A DNA stretch of 64,000 nt from contig CBDFNJ010000001.1 in assembly GCA_965250115.1 (NCBI GenBank), positions 1,922,001 to 1,986,000 of the forward strand, read 5' to 3'. This stretch comes from CBDFHB01 sp965250115. GTDB taxonomy: Bacteria; Acidobacteriota; Vicinamibacteria; Marinacidobacterales; SMYC01. Below, in pieces: positions 1-10,456 of the stretch (position 1 is the stretch's first letter; each line of letters starts with the position of its first letter). The notes beneath the pieces are model-generated. The model worked only from the letters and a program-made list of their open reading frames with translations. It made no database searches and was not told the DNA's origin. The position numbers and the translations under genes were made by a program.

Positions 1-21
1 GCCCTGCCGTCCTTCATATAA

Positions 22-682
22 GGGTCTACGCGGATTCGTGTGGGTTGAAGACGGCATTTCTGGGTAATGGCGGAAGGAATGCCACCACGATCTTCAGCTT
101 GAGATATTCCTCGTCGCGATAGCCATAGGCGCGTCGTTGCAGAACACGGATTTTGTTGTTGACCCCTTCAACTAGGAGGCGCAGACGTTCCATCTCGGCC
201 ACCGCCTTGTCCGGCACAGCTTGCCCACATGCGTCGCAAAACGCTAGGTGTAGCGCGAGTTGTTCGCCAGCCAGTCCAGGTGTTCTACATGCAAACCGCC
301 GCACCCAGAACAGTTGACGCGCCAACGCTCGTATTCCAGATAGATCCGCCAGCCTGCCAACGACAGGTCGCGGACCCGGCACACTTGCTTGTCATAGCGC
401 CCCCGGCACCGTTGCCCACAGTAAGAGCACACAGCTGTTTTTTTCGCCTCTTGAGCTGGATGACGCGGGCGTATCGGTCACCGAATAGACCCTTCAATCC
501 TGCACACCACGAAACCTGGCAGCGCAAACAGCGAGCGGATCGACTGGGAATTTTTCACTCGGTTAGCCTATCCTAAAAATGGACCACTTTTCAGCACCTG
601 ATGAAGTACTCGATACCTTTTCCACACAATGAGTTACACTGTTTTTCCGTCAGGACTTACCCACACGAATCCGCGTAGACCC
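22..682 (-). mobile_element. Non-autonomous ISL3-family deletion derivative, 661 bp
   Basis: Both ends carry the same terminal inverted repeat (GGGTCTACGCGGATTCGTGT at the left end, its complement at the right) as the full ISL3 element at 2627..4010. The interior keeps only the N-terminal zinc-finger part and the C-terminal tail of the transposase; the middle, including the first two catalytic Asp residues, is gone. A perfect 8-bp target duplication TCATATAA flanks it (14..21 and 683..690), so it moved as an already deleted unit, presumably by transposase supplied in trans. A second copy of the same length with the same deletion lies at 41079..41739. Confidence 0.9.
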
Positions 683-848
683 TCATATAAAGACTCCAGC
701 CGGCGAAGCGTCCACCCTGAGCCAGAATCACGCCTTCTCCGCCACCTCGCGGGATCTCAACCTCAGCGGTGATCGTGTGTGAGCGATTCTTCACATTGAT
801 GAAGGCGCTCTCCGTCATGTGGGTCATGCCCGGATAGACCGTCAGTGA
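683..848 (-). pseudogene. Arylsulfatase, 3'-proximal fragment (continues at 1..21)
   Basis: Third and fourth pieces of the arylsulfatase gene whose 5' part lies at 4011..5568. This piece encodes the stretch with VYPGMTHMTESAF and VKNRSHTITAEVEI, then ILAQGGRFAGWSLYM. Those are the usual C-terminal beta-sandwich motifs of large bacterial arylsulfatases. It is separated from the middle piece by the IS256-family element (849..2308), and from bases 1..13 (encoding KDGR) by the ISL3 derivative (22..682). The 8-bp duplication TCATATAA occurs at 14..21 and 683..690. Removing the insertions and one copy of each duplication gives one open frame across all pieces, so insertions are the only visible damage. 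The true 3' end lies outside the window. Confidence 0.85.
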
Positions 849-2308
849 GGGGATGTCCCGCCGGATGTTGAATTTGGGGTAGCGGCGGCTCCTTGGCCGG
901 CCTAAGAATAGGTCTGCCAAACCAACCGTCTCCAGAGGGGGACAAGGAGCCACCATGCCAAGGAAATCAAAGAAGCCAGTAAGAAAGCAAACGCACTCGC
1001 CTACGGGCAAGGTAGTTGGCCAAGTCGGTCAGATACTGCTACCGATGATAGCTGGGATCGCGGCCACGAAGGCGGACCTGACGGAATGGGTGTACGAGCA
1101 AGGACTGACCGCATTGCACCTACTCCTGAGAGAGGACGCGGAGAAGATCGCGGGGCCGAAGGGCAAGCACGAGAAGGAGCGAACTCATAACCACTGGGGG
1201 AGCACGGATGGGGAGCTGAGCTTCGGCGGTCGTCGAATCCAAGTGTCGCGACCTCGAGTTCGTTCGAAGTCGGGCGAGGAGGCGTCGCTTCCACACTTCG
1301 AAGCCTTCCGCGAAGAAGACCCGCTTCCGGAGCGAGTGCTGAACCAGATCTTGGTGGGGGTATCGACCCGAAATTACGAATCGAGTCTGGACAAACCCTC
1401 GGCGAAGTTGAAGTCTCGTGGCACGAGCAAGAGTGCCGCCAGCCGTCACCTCGTGAGCCAGACGACTAAGAAGCTCGAGGAATACCTATCTCGGAGGCTA
1501 GAGGAGTTCGAGCTTGCGGCACTAATGATGGATGGCCTTGAGGTGGCCGGACAGACCGTCGTCGTAACTCTCGGTATCACAATAGATGGAACGAGGGTGC
1601 CCTTGGGTATATGGCTGGGCTCGACGGAGAACTCTCGGGTGTGCACCGCGATGTTGCAGAACCTTCTCGAGCTGGGATTGCGGGTCGACGAATCGATTCT
1701 CTGCGTAGTAGACGGAGGCAAAGGGATCCGCAAAGCACTCGTCGACGTTTTGGGGGATCTCGCGGTTATCCAAAGATGCCAGCTCCACAAACTCCGAAAT
1801 CTACGCTCGTACCTTCCCAAGTCCCGTCACGCCTACGTGCTCCAGACAATGAAGGAAGCGTACAAATGCAAGAGTGCCGACAAGGCGCGCAAGCGACTTC
1901 AGGCATTGGTGTCGTGGCTCGAGCGAAACGGCTACGACGAAGCTGCCGGAAGCCTTCGAGAAGGGATGGAAGAGACCCTCACGGTTGTGAAGCTCGCTCT
2001 ACCCGAGTTACTTCGCAAATCTCTGGCCACGACAAACGCCATCGAGAATCTCAACGGCACCATCCGCAGAGTCTCGAGAAACGTCAAGCGGTGGAAGAGT
2101 CCTTCCATGATTCGCCGATGGACCGCTCTCGGCGTCGTCACGGCGGAGAAAAAGTTTCACCGTATCAAAGGCTATCGCCATATGGGCGCTCTCGTTCACG
2201 CGCTTAGAAGCGAACAGAAATCTCTTGACAGCGATGAGGTTGCTGCCTAAGAGTGTTCACAGGTGCCGCCGCTACCCGACCAAATTCAACAGCGGCCGGG
2301 ACATCCCC
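849..2308 (+). mobile_element. IS256-family insertion sequence, complete, 1460 bp
   Basis: The element has imperfect terminal inverted repeats of about 45 bp; both start GGGGATGTCCCG and contain TGTTGAATTTGG and GGGTAGCGGCGG. The flanking 8-bp duplications have decayed: GTCAGTGA at 841..848 and ATCTGTGA at 2309..2316. Removing the element restores the arylsulfatase frame (DRTSLTVYPG), which fixes both boundaries. It contains one transposase gene, 955..2250. Divergence of the duplications suggests this insertion is older than the ISL3 derivative next to it. Confidence 0.88.
955..2250 (+). CDS. IS256-family (Mutator-type) transposase
   Basis: This 431-residue DDE transposase matches the usual IS256 length and appears intact. 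Visible family features are the first Asp in LMMDGLEV (around residue 193), the second in CVVDGGKG (around 252), the RCQLHKLRNL segment, and the catalytic Glu in TTNAIENLNGTIR (around 363). An AAGGAG ribosome site lies just before the ATG. The gene fills most of the IS element at 849..2308 and probably supports cut-and-paste or copy-out transposition of this copy. It shares little with the other IS256-type transposase in the window (20473..21682), so they are separate lineages. Confidence 0.95.
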   Translation: MPRKSKKPVRKQTHSPTGKVVGQVGQILLPMIAGIAATKADLTEWVYEQGLTALHLLLREDAEKIAGPKGKHEKERTHNHWGSTDGELSFGGRRIQVSRPRVRSKSGEEASLPHFEAFREEDPLPERVLNQILVGVSTRNYESSLDKPSAKLKSRGTSKSAASRHLVSQTTKKLEEYLSRRLEEFELAALMMDGLEVAGQTVVVTLGITIDGTRVPLGIWLGSTENSRVCTAMLQNLLELGLRVDESILCVVDGGKGIRKALVDVLGDLAVIQRCQLHKLRNLRSYLPKSRHAYVLQTMKEAYKCKSADKARKRLQALVSWLERNGYDEAAGSLREGMEETLTVVKLALPELLRKSLATTNAIENLNGTIRRVSRNVKRWKSPSMIRRWTALGVVTAEKKFHRIKGYRHMGALVHALRSEQKSLDSDEVAA

Positions 2309-2626
2309 ATCTGTGACGTGCGGTCGCCCATCAGGTCCGGCCGGCCGGCAACCGCCGCGTTGAAACGCTCGTAGACGCGATCATCCAGCGGCAGAACGTC
2401 GTACTTGATCGCTTCCTCGATGAAGAGGTCCTGCAGTTCCTTTAGCTTGGCGGGGTTGGACGCGGCCAGGTCGTTCGCCTGACTGAAATCCTCGGCAACG
2501 TGATACAGCTCCCACGTATCCTGATCGAGCGGTCCGTCCGGTGCCAACGCCCACGGTGTGCGGTGTTTGGTGGCAGCCACCCAGCCGTCATCGTAGATCG
2601 CCCGGTTACCAAACATTTCGAAATGC
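2309..2626 (-). pseudogene. Arylsulfatase, middle fragment
   Basis: Second piece of the interrupted arylsulfatase. It begins at the 8-bp duplication of the ISL3 element (2619..2626, CGAAATGC) and encodes EMFGNRAIYDDGWVAAT, the QYFEMFGNRAI motif shared by this sulfatase family, through GRPDLMGDRTS, where the IS256-family element enters. The motif is restored when the ISL3 element is removed: QYF in the 5' piece joins EMFGNRA here. No stop codon or frameshift is seen inside this piece. Confidence 0.88.
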
Positions 2627-4010
2627 GGGTCTACGCGGATTCGTGTGGGTTGAAAACTGCATTTCTGGGTAATGGCGGAAGGAAAGCCGCCACGATCTTC
2701 AGCTTGAGATATTCCTCGTCGCGATAGCCGTAGGCGCGTCGTTGCAGAACACGGATTTTGTTGTTGACCCCTTCAACTAGGCCGAGACTGACTTTGTTCT
2801 CCGGATGACAGTAGGAGGCGATACCATCCCAATGGGACTCAATCATACCGGCGAACTTCTGGTACGGATGCAGGCGTTGCCATTTGAGGCTGTCTTTCCA
2901 ACGAGTGAAAAAGGCGCGAGCGCCGCGTTCGGTGCGGTAATCCCAGAGTTGCCCGAAGGCCTCCTTCAAAATAAAGGCGGTGTTCAGGCGCCGGTTGGCC
3001 TGGAGCAACTTTTTGAGTGCGCGGCGACCGTCTAGGCTCAGGTTCTCCCGCCGGGAAAGCAAAGTGTAACGCTGCCCCTTGATGTACGACCGGTCCTTGC
3101 CGCTGAGGCGTTTGTACTCACCGCGCCGGACCTCATCGAGGGCCTTTGACAGATGACGCATGATATGAAACTTGTCGAAGATGATCCGCGCATTAGGCGC
3201 GTTGTGAATCGCCGAGTTCCGGAAGGGCTTCCACATATCCATGGCGGCCAGCTTGATACGGGCGCTTTTCTTTCCGCCCAGCGCCTTGAAGAACAAATCG
3301 ATGTCGGTTTCTTTGCGACCCTCACCGCCCACCCAGATGGGACGCGCCCGCTCCAGGTCGCTGACAATGACGCGATAGTTATGTCCCTTGCGGATGGAGA
3401 TCTCATCGACACCGATGGCCCGAGGCGCCGGTAGCCCCGCCCGGTCGACCTGCTCTTGCATGTAGAGCGTATCCAGAGCCTTCACCGTACCGTGGTGCAG
3501 ACGTTCCATCTCGGCCACCGCCTTGTTCGGCATATCCCGGCACAGCTTGCCCACATGCGTCGCAAAACGCTGGGTGTAGCGCGAGTTGTTCGCCAGCAAG
3601 TCTAGGTGTTCTACATGCACACCGCCGCACCCAGAACAGATGACGCGCCAACGCTCGTATTCCAGATAGATCCGCCAGCCTGCCAACGACAGGTCGCGGA
3701 CCCGGCACACTTGCTTGTCATAGCGCCCCCGGCACCGTTGCCCACAGTAAGAGCACACAGCTGTTTTTTTCGCCTCTTGAGCTGGATGACGCGGGCGTAT
3801 CGGTCACCGAATAGACCCTTCAATCCGGCACCAACCACGAAACCTGGCAGCGCAAACAGCGAGCGGATCGACTGGGAATTTTTCACTCGGTTAGCCTATC
3901 CTAAAAATGGACCACTTTTCAGCACCTGATGAAGTACTCGATACCTTTTCCACACAATGAGTTACACTGTTTTTCCGTCAGAACTTACCCACACGAATCC
4001 GCGTTAACCC
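2627..4010 (-). mobile_element. ISL3-family insertion sequence, full length, 1384 bp
   Basis: The ends are inverted repeats: GGGTCTACGCGGATTCGTGT at 2627 and, read inward from 4010, GGGTTAACGCGGATTCGTGT. The flanking 8-bp duplications CGAAATGC (2619..2626) and CGAAATAC (4011..4018) differ at one base. It is inserted within the arylsulfatase coding sequence. It is the only copy in the window with a full-length transposase, so it is the likely driver for the 661-bp derivatives at 22..682 and 41079..41739. Confidence 0.93.
2631..3886 (-). CDS. ISL3-family transposase, apparently made by -1 frameshifting on an A7 run
   Basis: The N-terminal part starts at a GTG (3886; KNSQSIRSLFALPGF...) and runs to RRKKQ. 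The rest continues in the -1 frame as VCSYCGQRCRGRYDK through the end at 2631. The switch falls on a run of seven A (CGAAAAAAACAG in the sense strand), where a -1 slip joins the frames without loss. Domains: an N-terminal ISL3 zinc finger (CSYCGQRC plus CSGCG) and a DDE core with VDEISIRKG, AAMDMWKPF and the Glu in LVEGVNNKI. The total of about 418 residues fits the family. The A7 run is kept in all four ISL3 copies here, which favours programmed slippage over a random lesion. Confidence 0.85.
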
Positions 4011-5568
4011 CGAAATACTGCCTTGTGTGTCGATCAGCAGCGTCCGGATCGTCGAATGAATAAATCAAGCTGACGCCTTCGAAGGGCTTTTGAACTGCAC
4101 CATTGACCGACGTCGGAAACGGCAGCCCGGCCGCCTCCATCACGGTTGGCGCAATATCCGTCACGTGATGCCATTGTGTGCGAATTTCGTCTTTTGCCTT
4201 GATGCCATCGAGCCAGTGAACGACCAGCGGGTTGCGCGTGCCGCCGTAGTGCGAGGCGACCTGCTTGGTCCACTGGAACGGTGTGTTCGTGGCCACGGCC
4301 CAGCCCGCCTGGAAATGAGGGTAGGACGAGGGTCCGCCCCACTCATCCATGTAGGGTAGCTGCTCTTCAACCGTGTATTGCAGGCCATTGAGTGCGACGG
4401 TCTCGTTGAAGGTCCCGGCAAGCCCACCTTCGGCGCCGGAGCCGTTGTCACCGAAAATGTAGATGAACAAAGTATTGTCCATCTCACCCATTGCTTCGAT
4501 GGCATCGACCAGGCGACCTACCTCGTGGTCGGTGTGTTCCGCGAAGGCAGCGAATACCTCCATCTGTAGGGCATAGAGTCGCTGCTCATCGGCTGACAAC
4601 GTATCCCAATCGGCAATGTCGGCTGGCTTCGACGCCAGCTCGGTGCCTTCAGGCACGACACCCAGCTCTATCTGGCGCGCCAACGTCTGTTCTCGATACA
4701 CGTCCCAGCCGTCATCAAACTTACCCTTGTACCTGTCGACCCAATCCGCCGGTACCTGATGCGGTGCGTGGGTGGCCCCGGTGGCGAAGTACACGAAGAA
4801 TGGCTTGTCCGGCGTGAGCGATTGTTGGGAACGCACCCAGGTGATTGCTTGATTGGTCATGTCGGTGGTGAAGTGATAGTCGGGATCGTCGGGCAGATGG
4901 ACTGGTGCCGTGCCATCGTGAAGGACCGGCGCGAACTGGTTGGTCTCACCCCCGATGAAGCCGTAGAACTTGTCGAAGCCCGAGCTCGTCGGCCAGCGGT
5001 CGAACGGGCCCGACACACTCACTTCCCACGGCGCCGTCTCATGGTACTTGCCAAAGGCCGCCGTGCTGTAGCCGTTCAATCGCAGCATCTCGGTGACCGT
5101 CGCAACGCTCAGCGGACGCTGACCTCTGTTACCCTGAAATGCGGTTGCCACTTCCATGACCGAGCCCGCGTTGGCGGAGTGATGATTGCGGCCGGTCAGA
5201 ATTGCCATGCGCGTGGGCGAGCATAGCGCCGTGGTATGAAACTGGTTGAATCGCAATCCATCTCCCGCGAGCCGATCTAACGTCGGTGTCTGGATGGCGC
5301 CGCCGAAACCTGTTGCAGCACCGAAACCGATGTCGTCGATGAGCACGATGACAACGTTGGGCGCACCTTCAGGAACGTTTACCGAGAACGGCGGCGGTGC
5401 CTCCGCATTGCGCGCGTCCTGCTCGGTGATCTTTGGGAACACGGGGTCGGGAATCGGCAAAACAGTGCGGTCCAAAGCTTGGGTCTCCGTTGGTCCGCCC
5501 GCGGGCGCACAGGCTACGACTGCCAGCACCCCGACCACTAGGAAGACGCCAAATAGATACTTCTTCAT
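4011..5568 (-). pseudogene. Arylsulfatase lipoprotein, 5' part, gene broken by three IS insertions
   Basis: A secreted type I sulfatase that would hydrolyse sulfate esters. The N-terminus has a lipoprotein signal with lipobox VVAC near residue 20. The metal-binding start is IVLIDDIGFG, and the active-site motif CSPTRMAILTGR has the Cys that a formylglycine-generating enzyme would oxidise. It has the expected FVYFATGATHAPHQ and FIYIFGDNGSGAEGG segments. The frame runs to RQYFG, where the ISL3 element (2627..4010) enters. Pieces continue at 2309..2618, 683..840 and 1..13. Reassembled, they form a single open frame of about 680 codons up to the window edge, so the gene was intact until recently. 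No sulfatase-modifying enzyme is seen in the window. Confidence 0.92.
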
Positions 5569-5672
5569 CTGTGCTCCTTGGCTCTCCCGTCTGCGACGGC
5601 AATAGGGCGGGAACGTTACCGTATCGTTGTCGCGAAGTCGAGTGCGGATAAGGAAGTGATTGAAGGATTTGG

Positions 5673-5744
5673 CTCCCCGGGTTGGATTCGAACCAACAGC
5701 CTACGGATTAACAGTCCGCCGCTCCACCGTTGAGCTACCGGGGA
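5673..5744 (-). tRNA. tRNA-Asn (GTT)
   Basis: A 72-nt cloverleaf on the minus strand. The acceptor arms TCCCCGG and CCGGGGA pair, with discriminator G. The T arm contains GGTTCGAATCC, and the anticodon loop CTGTTAA gives anticodon GTT. CCA is not encoded. It lies between the arylsulfatase start and mglA. Confidence 0.95.
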
Positions 5745-5802
5745 TCAGAGCCCGGAATTATAGCATGCGGGGAGCGTAGGGGGACAAGACGGCGGGCCGC
5801 CG

Positions 5803-6387
5803 CTAGGTCGACTTCGTCAAATCCTGCAGTACGAGCTTCGCCACCGCCTTCAGCGTGTCGAAGACGCCAATACCTTCGTCGGAAGCGGCGATGGCCTCGA
5901 GGACGGGCTCCGCGTTGAAGCAGAGTTTGGCTCTCATCTCCTCGACGGGCACCGCGCTCGGAAGGTCACGCTTGTTGAGCTGCAGCACGTAGGGAATCGC
6001 TCGAACATCGTAGCCCTGCGCCTTGAGGTTCTGCTCGAGGTTTCTCAAGCTTTCCACGTTGGCGTCCATGCGCTCTCGCTGGGAATCTGCGACGAAAATC
6101 ACCCCGTCGACGCCCTTGAGAATGAGCTTCCGAGACGCGTCGTAGAACACCTGGCCAGGCACGGTATAGAGGTGAAAGCGGGTCTTGAAACCTCGTACGT
6201 TCCCGAGCTCCAGGGGCAGGAAATCGAAGAACAGCGTACGGTCCGTTTCGGTAGCCAAGGAAATCAACTTTCCCTTGGCGCTGGGGTTCGTCTTCTCGTA
6301 GATGAACTGAAGGTTCGTCGTTTTTCCACACAAACCGGGACCGTAATAGACGATCTTGCAGTTGATCTCGCGTGAAGCGTAATTCAT
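5803..6387 (-). CDS. mglA: MglA-type small Ras-like GTPase
   Basis: A 194-residue GTPase of the MglA family, which sets cell polarity and controls motility in Myxococcus with its partner MglB. The P-loop GPGLCGKTTN is at residues 15-24, a TETDRTLFFDFLP switch region follows, and the guanine-specificity motif LNKRD lies near residue 145. The start at 6387 (MNYASREINCKIVYYG) matches the family. It would normally sit directly downstream of mglB, but an IS200 element lies between them and ends about 6 bp before the ATG. No Shine-Dalgarno sequence is visible in the remaining upstream bases, so expression may be altered. The longer frame running to 6546 is IS200 sequence and is not part of the protein. 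Confidence 0.93.
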   Translation of the reverse strand: MNYASREINCKIVYYGPGLCGKTTNLQFIYEKTNPSAKGKLISLATETDRTLFFDFLPLELGNVRGFKTRFHLYTVPGQVFYDASRKLILKGVDGVIFVADSQRERMDANVESLRNLEQNLKAQGYDVRAIPYVLQLNKRDLPSAVPVEEMRAKLCFNAEPVLEAIAASDEGIGVFDTLKAVAKLVLQDLTKST

Positions 6388-6502
6388 TGAGGTAAACCCC
6401 CGGCTCTGCCGGGGTGACTCCCAGAGGTTTGACCGTGTAAGGAAGTAGGAAAGAAAGTCCTCCTTGGAAAGCGCGAACTTCCAAACAAGGAGGACTACCA
6501 AG

Positions 6503-6943
6503 GTGAAAGAATACAAGAGCCTATCCCACACACGATGGGACTGCAAATATCACGTTGTGTTCATCCCGAAGTACCGAAGGAAGAAGATGTATGGTGCAAT
6601 CAGAACGCATCTGGGAAAGATTCTCCACGAGCTGGCGAAACAAAAAGAGGCCCGGATTCTGGAGGGCCACTTGATGTCGGACCACGTCCACATGTGCATC
6701 AGCATCCCACCGAAGTTTGCGGTGTTGAACGTGGTGGGGTTCATCAAAGGCAAGAGTGCGATCTCGGTGGCACGGAACTTCCGCGGACGCAGACGCAACT
6801 TCACCGGCGAAAGCTTCTGGGCACGCGGTTACTTCGTGTCGACCGTAGGCTTGGACGAAGAGATGGTCCGCAAGTACATTCGTGACCAAGAGCAGGAGGA
6901 CCAACGTCTGGACCAGCTGAATATGGACTGGTCGGGCTCGTAG
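6503..6943 (+). CDS. tnpA: IS200-family transposase TnpA (Y1 HUH endonuclease)
   Basis: A small single-strand transposase of about 146 residues. The GTG at 6503 (VKEYKSLSHTRWDCKYHVVF) is preferred over the upstream ATG at 6464 because IS200 TnpA proteins begin just before the WDCKYHVVFIPKYR motif, and a GGAGG ribosome site lies upstream. The HUH metal-binding pair is in SDHVHM (H-V-H), and the catalytic Tyr is in the C-terminal helix VRKYIRDQE. It acts on single-stranded DNA, recognising the end hairpins. The length is normal and the gene appears intact. Confidence 0.93.
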   Translation: MKEYKSLSHTRWDCKYHVVFIPKYRRKKMYGAIRTHLGKILHELAKQKEARILEGHLMSDHVHMCISIPPKFAVLNVVGFIKGKSAISVARNFRGRRRNFTGESFWARGYFVSTVGLDEEMVRKYIRDQEQEDQRLDQLNMDWSGS

Positions 6944-6956
6944 TTGGGGAGCAAGA

Positions 6957-7001
6957 TCGACCCCTTTAGGGGGCTCATGAACAGCCCCTTCGAGGGGCTC
7001 T
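6957..7001 (+). terminator. Tandem hairpins after IS200 tnpA
   Basis: Two GC hairpins follow the tnpA stop: CCCCTTTAGGGG near 6961 and AGCCCCTTCGAGGGGCT near 6983, the second followed by CTTAT. They may end tnpA transcription or block read-through from outside. Confidence 0.45.
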
Positions 7002-7062
7002 TATGAATAGGCCCCCGGCAAAGCCGGGGGTCACTTTAACGGATGAGAGTCATCGCCCGGTG

Positions 7063-7563
7063 CTACTCACTGAACAAGCTGTCGATGTCTTCGTCGGTGA
7101 TCTCTGCGAAAGGAGACTCGAAGGTCGACCCCGAAGAAGTCTTCTCTTCCTCGACCTTTTGCATAATGCTATCGAAGACACCGTTGAGATCCTGGGCCGC
7201 CTTCTTGACGCGCAACCGAACCAAGCCGAGCGACGAGCGTTCGTCGAAGATCACGACGAGGATAACTCGTAGGCCCACGATCGAGATGTAAATGTTGTCA
7301 CGCTCGCCCTCGTGAAAAAGGACCGAGAATTCCTTTTCTCCGATGAGCTTCGCGAGAGCGTCCGTCGCCGCGACGTTACCCGCCGTCAGCGAGGCGAGGG
7401 AGGTCGTATCCAGATTGTCGATGTTGCCGTGTGCAGCGATCTGCTGACCGTTCTTATCGACGAGGAAGACGAGCTTCGCGTTGGCATCGGTGCGGAGCTT
7501 GCTCAGAATCGTCTTGATCTGATTGAACTCCTCGTCATACATCACCACATCAGTGGTCGCCAT
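7063..7563 (-). CDS. mglB: MglB-type Roadblock/LC7 domain protein
   Basis: A 166-residue protein with a Roadblock/LC7 fold (about residues 10-110; for example KLVFLVDKNGQQIAAHG and ASLTAGNVAATDALAKLIGE) and a charged C-terminal tail. In Myxococcus and relatives MglB is the GTPase-activating partner of MglA. Its position upstream of mglA and downstream of recR on the same strand supports that assignment, although an IS200 element now separates mglB from mglA. The start at 7563 (MATTDVVMYDEEFN) gives the normal length. Confidence 0.85.
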   Translation of the reverse strand: MATTDVVMYDEEFNQIKTILSKLRTDANAKLVFLVDKNGQQIAAHGNIDNLDTTSLASLTAGNVAATDALAKLIGEKEFSVLFHEGERDNIYISIVGLRVILVVIFDERSSLGLVRLRVKKAAQDLNGVFDSIMQKVEEEKTSSGSTFESPFAEITDEDIDSLFSE

Positions 7564-7681
7564 GACTCTGCTATCCTCCGTCCGAGACCTACACGAGTAA
7601 AGGGATGCGCAATGCGGACTTTGATTTACTTAATAGATATAGCGAAAAGACCGAGCTTTGGCAAGCACCTAGGGGAAATCG

Positions 7682-8281
7682 TCAATACTCCCGCCTCCCC
7701 TCCAGAGCCTTCCCCATGGTGACTTCGTCGGCGTAGTCGAGCTCGCTGCCGACGGGAATGCCCATGGCTATCCGCGTCACACGGACACCGAGCGGCTTGA
7801 TGAGCTTGGAAAGATAGATGGCGGTGGCTTCCCCCTCTAGGTTCGGGTTGGTGGCGAGGATGACTTCCTCGACCTCGCCTTCTCCGAGACGATCGAGAAG
7901 CCCCTTGATTCTGAGCTGCTCGGGCCCGATGCCCGAAAGCGGTGACAAGCTCCCCATGAGCACGTGGTAGCGACCCTTGAACTCGTGAGTCTTTTCGATC
8001 GCCACAACGTTGGGCGGTTCTTCCACGACGCAGACGATCTTCGAACTTCGCTGTGAACTCGTGCAATAAATGCAGGGGTCTTCGTCGGTCACGTTATTGC
8101 ACTTCGAGCAGGTGACGATCTTCTCTTTGACGTCCAAAATCGCGCGCGAGAGGTGCTGGGCGTCCACGGCACTCGAGCGCAATATGTGGAACGCGATCCG
8201 CTGCGCTGACTTGGCGCCGATAGCTGGAAGCTCCTTCAGCTCCGCGATCAGGCGGGATACGGGCTCAGGATAGTCTTTCAC
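7682..8281 (-). CDS. recR: Recombination protein RecR
   Basis: A 199-residue protein with the RecR layout. A helix-hairpin-helix near the N-terminus (LKELPAIGAKSAQRIAFHIL) is followed by a C4 zinc finger (CSKCNNVTDEDPCIYC, about residues 57-72). A Toprim domain then begins VCVVEEPPNVVAIEKT and ends in the ATNPNLEGEATA segment. RecR works with RecF and RecO in gap repair by loading RecA. The gene follows ybaB by 9 bp in the widely conserved dnaX-ybaB-recR order and is probably cotranscribed with it. Confidence 0.97.
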   Translation of the reverse strand: MKDYPEPVSRLIAELKELPAIGAKSAQRIAFHILRSSAVDAQHLSRAILDVKEKIVTCSKCNNVTDEDPCIYCTSSQRSSKIVCVVEEPPNVVAIEKTHEFKGRYHVLMGSLSPLSGIGPEQLRIKGLLDRLGEGEVEEVILATNPNLEGEATAIYLSKLIKPLGVRVTRIAMGIPVGSELDYADEVTMGKALEGRREY

Positions 8282-8290
8282 GGCAGGCGT

Positions 8291-8584
8291 TCAGAACAGA
8301 CCCGGGATGTTTCCCGCCATGGATCCGAGCTCACGCTGAGCCGCATCGTCGACTTTTCTCGAAGCTTCGTTAACGGCGGCGGTGACGAGGTCCTGGAGCA
8401 TCTCGACGTCTTCCTTGTCGACGACCTCGGGGTCGATCTTCACTCCCATGACGTTCTTGTTGCCGTTCATCGTGACCGAGACCATTCCGCCCCCGGCGCT
8501 GGCTTCGACGACCATATCCTCGAGCTGTTTCTTGAATTTCTCCTGAAGCGCCTGAGCTTGCTTCATGATTTGATTGAGCTTCAT
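8291..8584 (-). CDS. ybaB: YbaB/EbfC family nucleoid-associated protein
   Basis: A 97-residue protein typical of YbaB/EbfC. It has an N-terminal helix with LNQIMKQAQALQEKFKKQ, a central sheet (VVEASAGGGMVSVTMNGNK), and the C-terminal LVTAAVNEASRKV...SMAGNIPGLF helix. Family members bind DNA as dimers. It is placed between dnaX (21 bp upstream) and recR, in the same direction, as in many bacteria. Confidence 0.95.
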   Translation of the reverse strand: MKLNQIMKQAQALQEKFKKQLEDMVVEASAGGGMVSVTMNGNKNVMGVKIDPEVVDKEDVEMLQDLVTAAVNEASRKVDDAAQRELGSMAGNIPGLF

Positions 8585-8605
8585 CTTCCTGTATAAAAAC
8601 CTCGC

Positions 8606-10297
<1,692 letters not shown>

Positions 10298-10340
10298 ATC
10301 TCGGTTCGGCCCCGCCTTCCTGCCATCGCTTCGCTGGAGC

Positions 10341-10448
10341 CCCGCGGCTCAGGCGATCTGCGGCACAGTCGAGGATTCGCTTACCGCTGCTCCCTTCCGG
10401 GCCTGACGGGGTTCACAAGCTCGACTCGCACAGTACCTGAACCGCAGG
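10341..10448 (-). ncRNA. ffs: Signal recognition particle RNA (4.5S type)
   Basis: About 108 nt on the minus strand. It contains the conserved apical domain GTCAGGCCCGGAAGGGAGC with the GGAAGG tetraloop region and a G/A-rich asymmetric loop (AGCAG). The ends pair (CCTGCGGTTCAGG with CCTGAGCCGCGGG). Lack of an Alu domain makes it the short bacterial form. Location directly upstream of dnaX is the usual one. Ends are estimated from the terminal helix. Confidence 0.93.
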
Positions 10449-10456
10449 ACACGAAC

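Larger units (their letters stand above)
6391..7040 (+). mobile_element. IS200-type element between mglB and mglA
   Basis: Subterminal hairpins with the same stem mark both ends: CCCCGGC-TCT-GCCGGGG at 6398..6414 and CCCCCGGC-AAA-GCCGGGGG at 7012..7030. Both are followed by TGAC or TCAC. Shared imperfect palindromes near the ends, and the lack of inverted terminal repeats or a target duplication, are typical of the HUH-transposase IS200/IS605 group. The exact ends are estimated to within about 10 bp. The element carries a single gene on the plus strand, against the direction of mglA and mglB. Confidence 0.85.

Noticed and set aside
6388..6546. N-terminal extension of MglA by 53 residues
   Set aside because: The extension is translated IS200 end sequence; MglA homologues begin at the MNYASREI-like start.
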